DNA of 64,000 nucleotides, from contig JAEWTW010000017.1 in the NCBI GenBank assembly GCA_023397655.1, forward strand, positions 196,470 through 260,469, given 5' to 3'. The position numbers and the translations under genes were made by a program. This document shows positions 60,712 to 64,000 of the stretch, one piece after another. This DNA is from Bacillota bacterium (GTDB lineage: Bacteria; Bacillota; Clostridia; Christensenellales; SZUA-584). The notes under the pieces are model-generated. The model ran no database searches and was not told where the DNA came from. It saw nothing but the letters and a program-made list of their open reading frames with translations. Each line of letters starts with the position of its first letter. Position 1 is the stretch's first letter.

Positions 60712-62268
60712 TCAGCCCAGCAGCACGTGGTCGATGGAGTCAATCAGGGCGAAGAGACTCGCCTCAATAACGTCCGACGACACGCCCATCGTGCGCCAGT
60801 AATCCTTGCCGTCGGTGGACTCAATGACAACGCGCACCCTCGCAGCCGTAGCCGCGTTGCCGTTCAGCACGCGCACACGGTAGTCCGTCAGCGACACGTC
60901 CTTAAGCACCGGGAAAAACGCGCCCAATGCCTCGCGCAGCGCTTTGTCCAGCGCGTTAACCGGGCCGTTGCCCTCCGCCGCCGCCATACGCGTCTCGCCG
61001 TCCACGTTCACCTTGACAACAGCGTGCACACCAAACGTGTCCGCATAGGACGGTTCGTCGTTCACCTTGAAATGCATCAGCGAGAAATTAGGCTCGCGCA
61101 GCCCCAGCTCCTTCATCACGAACAGCTTAAAGCTGCTTTCCGCGCCCTCAAAGCTGTAGCCTTCGCTCTCCAGCTCTTTGAGCTTCTCCATCAGGCGTCC
61201 GACCTTTTCCTTGTCCGCCGCGACGTCGGGGAATTCGTCCTTGAGCTTCTCAGCCATTGCGGACTTCCCGGCCACCTCGGACAGCAGGAACTCGCGGCTA
61301 TTGCCTACCAGCGACGGCTCGATATGCTCGAAGCTGCCCTTGGCTTTGCGGAGTCCGTCGATGTGCATGCCGCCCTTGTGCGCAAATGCGTTGCGTCCCA
61401 CATAGGGAAGCGTCTCGTCGAACGGCAGGTTAGTGATCTCCGCCGCCTCGCGCGACACCGCATATAATTTTGAAATGTTCTCGCCGATGCAGTCATAACC
61501 CATCTTGAGCTGCAGGTTCGGGATGATGGACGACAGCCGCGCGTTGCCGCTGCGTTCGCCGTATCCCAGCAGCGTGCCCTGCACATGACGCACGCCCAGC
61601 TTTACCGCCGTCACGGAGTTCGCCACTGCCAGCTCCGTGTCGTTGTGCGCGTGTATGCCGAGTCTGGTGTCCACCGCCGCCAGCGACGCTTTCACCGCCT
61701 CGGCAAGCTCGTGCGGCATGGTGCCGCCGTTGGTATCGCACAGCACCAGCACGTCCGCGCCCGCCCGTGCCGCTTCCTTCAAAACTTGAAGCGCGTAGTC
61801 CGGGTTGGCCTTGTACCCGTCGAAGAAGTGCTCCGCGTCGAATATCACTTCACGCCCCGTCTCCTTCAGATAACGCAGCGTGTCGTATATCATCGCGAGG
61901 TTCTCTTCCAGCGTAGTGCCGATGACCTCAATCGCGTGCAGATCCCACGCCTTGCCAAACACCGCCACCGCACCGGTGCCTGCGTCCGTCAGCGCCTTCA
62001 CGCCCGCATCCTCCTCCACCCGCGTGTCCTTGCGGCGAGTACTCCCGAAGGCCACCAGCCGGGCGTTTTTCAGCTCCAGCTTGGCTGCCTCCTCAAAGAA
62101 CTGCCGCTCCTTGGGGTTGGATGCAGGATTGCCCGCTTCTATATAGTCCACGCCGAGGCTGTCCAGCAGTTTCAGCATATGCAGCTTGTCGGACAGCGAA
62201 TAGTTGATGCCGCGCGCCTGAGCGCCGTCCCGCAGCGTGGAATCAAAAATATCTACCTTAACAGACAT
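60712..62268 (-). CDS. cimA: Citramalate synthase
   Basis: A 518-residue enzyme condensing pyruvate and acetyl-CoA to citramalate, the threonine-independent entry to isoleucine. It starts KVDIFDSTLRDGAQARGI (HMGL-like domain metal site) with IHAHNDTELAVANS as the metal histidine motif, and ends in an allosteric LeuA-type domain (about residues 370-518). The length and the SLSDKLHMLKLLDSLGVDYIEAG start fit the long CimA group rather than 2-isopropylmalate synthase, but these are close relatives. The ribosome binding site is AAGGAG. It lies in the ilv operon, upstream of a hairpin-rich gap and leuB. Confidence 0.88.
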   Translation of the reverse strand: MSVKVDIFDSTLRDGAQARGINYSLSDKLHMLKLLDSLGVDYIEAGNPASNPKERQFFEEAAKLELKNARLVAFGSTRRKDTRVEEDAGVKALTDAGTGAVAVFGKAWDLHAIEVIGTTLEENLAMIYDTLRYLKETGREVIFDAEHFFDGYKANPDYALQVLKEAARAGADVLVLCDTNGGTMPHELAEAVKASLAAVDTRLGIHAHNDTELAVANSVTAVKLGVRHVQGTLLGYGERSGNARLSSIIPNLQLKMGYDCIGENISKLYAVSREAAEITNLPFDETLPYVGRNAFAHKGGMHIDGLRKAKGSFEHIEPSLVGNSREFLLSEVAGKSAMAEKLKDEFPDVAADKEKVGRLMEKLKELESEGYSFEGAESSFKLFVMKELGLREPNFSLMHFKVNDEPSYADTFGVHAVVKVNVDGETRMAAAEGNGPVNALDKALREALGAFFPVLKDVSLTDYRVRVLNGNAATAARVRVVIESTDGKDYWRTMGVSSDVIEASLFALIDSIDHVLLG

Positions 62269-62296
62269 AACGCAACTCCTTTATTGGGGTTGTCGG

Positions 62297-62323
62297 TCCG
62301 CCGGTTATTGGTTTACCGGCGGA
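62297..62323. other. Intercistronic hairpin between ilvC and cimA
   Basis: Perfect 9-bp stem TCCGCCGGT / ACCGGCGGA with a 9-nt loop and no T tract, so more likely an RNA-processing or stabilising hairpin than a terminator. Confidence 0.5.
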
Positions 62324-62334
62324 TTTATCGGTGA

Positions 62335-63339
62335 TTAGAATTCGGGTTCAGTCTGCCACGGCATCAGCTTGCGGAGCTCTTTGCCCACCTTTTCAACAGG
62401 CAGCTCGCGCTCCATGCGGCGACGGGATGTGAACGCCGCGCGTCCACCGGCCCGGTTCTCCGCGATCCAGCGGCTTGCGAACACGCCTTCCTGTATCTCA
62501 CTGAGTACCTTTTTCATCTCTTGGCGCGTTTCGTCCGTGATGATACGGCGTCCGATGGAGTAATCACCGTACTCCGCCGTATCGCTGATGGAGTAACGCA
62601 TGTAGGACAGGCCGCCCTTGTTGATCATATCGACGATGAGCTTCATCTCGTGGATGCACTCAAAGTACGCGCTTTCCGGCTCGTATCCGGCTTCCACCAG
62701 CGTATCGAAGCCCGCTTTCATCAGCTCTGCCACGCCGCCGCACAGCACTGCCTGCTCGCCGAAGAGATCCGTCTCCGTCTCTTCGCGGAACGTAGTGGCG
62801 AGGATGCCTGAACGAGCGCCGCCGACGCCTTCAGCGTAAGCAAGACCCACCTGAAGCGTATCACCCGTTGGGTCCTGATGAACCGCGATCAGGCACGGCA
62901 CGCCTTTGCCCGCTTCGAACTCGCTGCGAACCGTATGTCCGGGGCCTTTGGGCGCCACCATGAACACGCCGACGTTTGCCGGGGGCTTGATCTGTCCGAA
63001 GTGGATGTTGAAGCCGTGCGCGAACGCGAGGTATTTGCCCTCTGTCAGGTTGGGTCTAATGGACTCCTCGTATATCTTCGACTGCAGCTCGTCGTTTACC
63101 AGTATCATGATGACGTCCGCCATCTTGGACGCGTCTGCCGCAGTCGCGACTTTTAGCCCTGCGGCCTCCGCCTTCGCCCACGACGGCGAGCCTTCGTACA
63201 GGCCGACGACGACGTTTACGCCGGACTCCTTAAGGTTGAGCGCGTGAGCATGCCCCTGGCTGCCGTAGCCAATGATCGCAACCGTTTTGTCTGCCAGATA
63301 TTCCTTCTGGCAATCCGCCTGATAATACAATTTCGCCAC
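62335..63339 (-). CDS. ilvC: Ketol-acid reductoisomerase
   Basis: A 334-residue class I enzyme that isomerises and reduces acetolactate or acetohydroxybutyrate with NADPH and Mg2+. It starts AKLYYQADCQKEYLADKTVAIIGYGSQGHAHALNLKES, with the GYGSQGHA loop, and has the LRSG-like Mg site further on (MRYSISDTAEYGDY). The start is GTG at 63339 with AAGGAG; upstream in-frame codons run across the end of ilvN and are not part of the protein. Second gene of the operon. Confidence 0.96.
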   Translation of the reverse strand: MAKLYYQADCQKEYLADKTVAIIGYGSQGHAHALNLKESGVNVVVGLYEGSPSWAKAEAAGLKVATAADASKMADVIMILVNDELQSKIYEESIRPNLTEGKYLAFAHGFNIHFGQIKPPANVGVFMVAPKGPGHTVRSEFEAGKGVPCLIAVHQDPTGDTLQVGLAYAEGVGGARSGILATTFREETETDLFGEQAVLCGGVAELMKAGFDTLVEAGYEPESAYFECIHEMKLIVDMINKGGLSYMRYSISDTAEYGDYSIGRRIITDETRQEMKKVLSEIQEGVFASRWIAENRAGGRAAFTSRRRMERELPVEKVGKELRKLMPWQTEPEF

Positions 63340-63383
63340 TGTCTTGTTCTCCTTTATATAGATGTGATTTAATATACTTTTTA

Positions 63384-63881
63384 TTACTGCTCTTCGAAAA
63401 GCTTCGCGTCGCCGCACTCCAGCGCGACCATGCCCGTTCTTGCCAGCTCGACGATGCCGTACGGCCTCAAAATGTCGATGCACTCGTTGATGAAGGATAT
63501 GGTGCCGGTAAACTGCACCGTGGCCGTCAGGTCGCCGATGTCGAGGACAATACCGGCCCGCGCGCTGACTTCCTTCATGAAGTCCTTTCTGTCGATGCCG
63601 GATACGTTGACCTTTACCAGCGCGATCTCGCGCAATGTGCCGTGATCCTGCGGTATCTCCTTGATGGCCTTCACATCCAGCTGTTTGTCGAGTTGTTTGA
63701 TCACCTGTTCGATGATCGCGTCTTCCGCGTACATCACGATGGTGATGCGCGATAACGCCGGATCGCTCGTAACGCCGACCGTCAGGCTCTCGATGTTGAA
63801 ACCGCGGCGGCTGATAAGACCTGCAATGCGGCACAGGACGCCCGGCTGATTGGATACGATGAATGAGATGACTCGCTGCAT
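63384..63881 (-). CDS. ilvN: Acetolactate synthase, small regulatory subunit
   Basis: A 165-residue subunit with an N-terminal ACT domain, VISFIVSNQPGVLCRIAGLISRRGFNIESLTVG, which binds valine for feedback control, and the C-terminal ALS_ss_C domain. It activates IlvB and makes it valine-sensitive. It is the first gene of the operon, behind a T-box leader, and is separated from ilvB by four genes. The ribosome binding site is AAAGGAG. Confidence 0.95.
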   Translation of the reverse strand: MQRVISFIVSNQPGVLCRIAGLISRRGFNIESLTVGVTSDPALSRITIVMYAEDAIIEQVIKQLDKQLDVKAIKEIPQDHGTLREIALVKVNVSGIDRKDFMKEVSARAGIVLDIGDLTATVQFTGTISFINECIDILRPYGIVELARTGMVALECGDAKLFEEQ

Positions 63882-63908
63882 AGTACGCTCCTTTCGGTTT
63901 TTATATAA

Positions 63909-64000
63909 TAAAAAAACTGCCTTCTCCCCCTGTTGTACGAAGAGACGCAGTTGCTTTTCAACTCCGTGGTACCACTCATCTTGCCTTCAAAGAAGGCCAC
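63909..64000 (-). promoter_or_regulatory. T-box riboswitch leader (3' part) of the ilv operon
   Basis: On the minus strand the conserved T-box AGTGGTACCACG (antiterminator bulge TGGT) lies at about 63964-63977, followed by a terminator whose arms are AACTGC and GCAGTT with GAGAAG/CTTC pairing, and seven Ts (63909-63952). T-boxes sense uncharged tRNA by pairing the TGGN bulge with its NCCA end; TGGT fits an A discriminator base as in tRNA-Ile, -Leu and -Val. The specifier loop lies beyond the window edge, so the amino acid cannot be read. Confidence 0.85.

Noticed and set aside
1..64000. tRNA genes, rRNA, insertion sequences, phage genes
   Set aside because: No cloverleaf with a TTCGA arm, rRNA segment, transposase or phage structural gene was recognised on either strand by reading.

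Overview
The window looks like chromosomal DNA of an endospore-forming member of the Bacillota, most likely a Clostridia-type anaerobe. Evidence: spore-cortex genes yabP and yabQ beside a DivIC-like gene, a SpoVB/MurJ-type flippase followed by a MazG with a YabN-type N-terminal domain, a T-box leader in front of the branched-chain amino-acid genes, ferredoxin-dependent 2-oxoacid oxidoreductase genes, strong GGAGG ribosome binding sites, and moderately GC-rich DNA. No rRNA, tRNA, CRISPR array, phage gene or transposase was seen. The species cannot be named from the sequence.

Layout. 1-1.7 kb: cold-shock protein, a short SIS-domain sugar-phosphate isomerase and a ferritin. 1.8-15.7 kb: one 4647-codon gene for a secreted, membrane-anchored protein made of about 35 cadherin/Ig-like modules. 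15.9-18.0 kb: an SDR oxidoreductase with a helical tail, and a creatininase-family protein. 18.0-23.8 kb: a locus resembling the flavin-based extracellular electron transfer system of Listeria. It holds a type II NADH dehydrogenase with a membrane C-terminus, a polyprenyl diphosphate synthase, a two-repeat PplA-like lipoprotein and an ApbE flavin transferase. 23.9-24.7 kb: a DUF2975/XRE regulatory pair with a coupled 35-codon ORF. 24.8-26.4 kb: RmuC and an extraordinary Cys/Gly-rich 78-residue protein.

26.5-36 kb: mostly minus-strand housekeeping genes (HAD phosphatase, trpS, DUF503, thrC, a P-loop protein, gpmI-tpiA-pgk, trmL, a MoaD/ThiS-like protein, a methyltransferase). 36.3-44.6 kb: flippase, mazG, HU, PlsC-like acyltransferase and GPH symporter on the plus strand, meeting Ppx/GppA, divIC, yabQ and yabP on the minus strand. 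44.8-49.4 kb: secA-prfB-flavodoxin/ferredoxin operon. 49.8-52.3 kb: four-subunit 2-oxoacid:ferredoxin oxidoreductase. 52.4-56 kb: small genes (DUF2087, DgkA, a membrane protein, a histidine phosphatase, CheX, bacteriohemerythrin, a GNAT acetyltransferase). 56.1-64 kb: T-box-ilvN-ilvC-cimA-leuB-ilvD-ilvB, read on the minus strand and cut by the window edge in its leader.

The strongest candidate for an unusual system is the electron-transfer locus at 18-23.8 kb. NADH would be oxidised at the membrane, electrons would pass through a quinone whose side chain the adjacent synthase makes, and then reach a surface lipoprotein carrying two FMN groups attached by ApbE. The giant surface protein lies about 2 kb away but no functional link to it is visible. 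Other features worth checking are a 154-bp MITE-like element made of five back-to-back hairpins, a three-fold block repeat inside the giant gene, and the Cys/Gly-rich protein behind a possible sporulation promoter.
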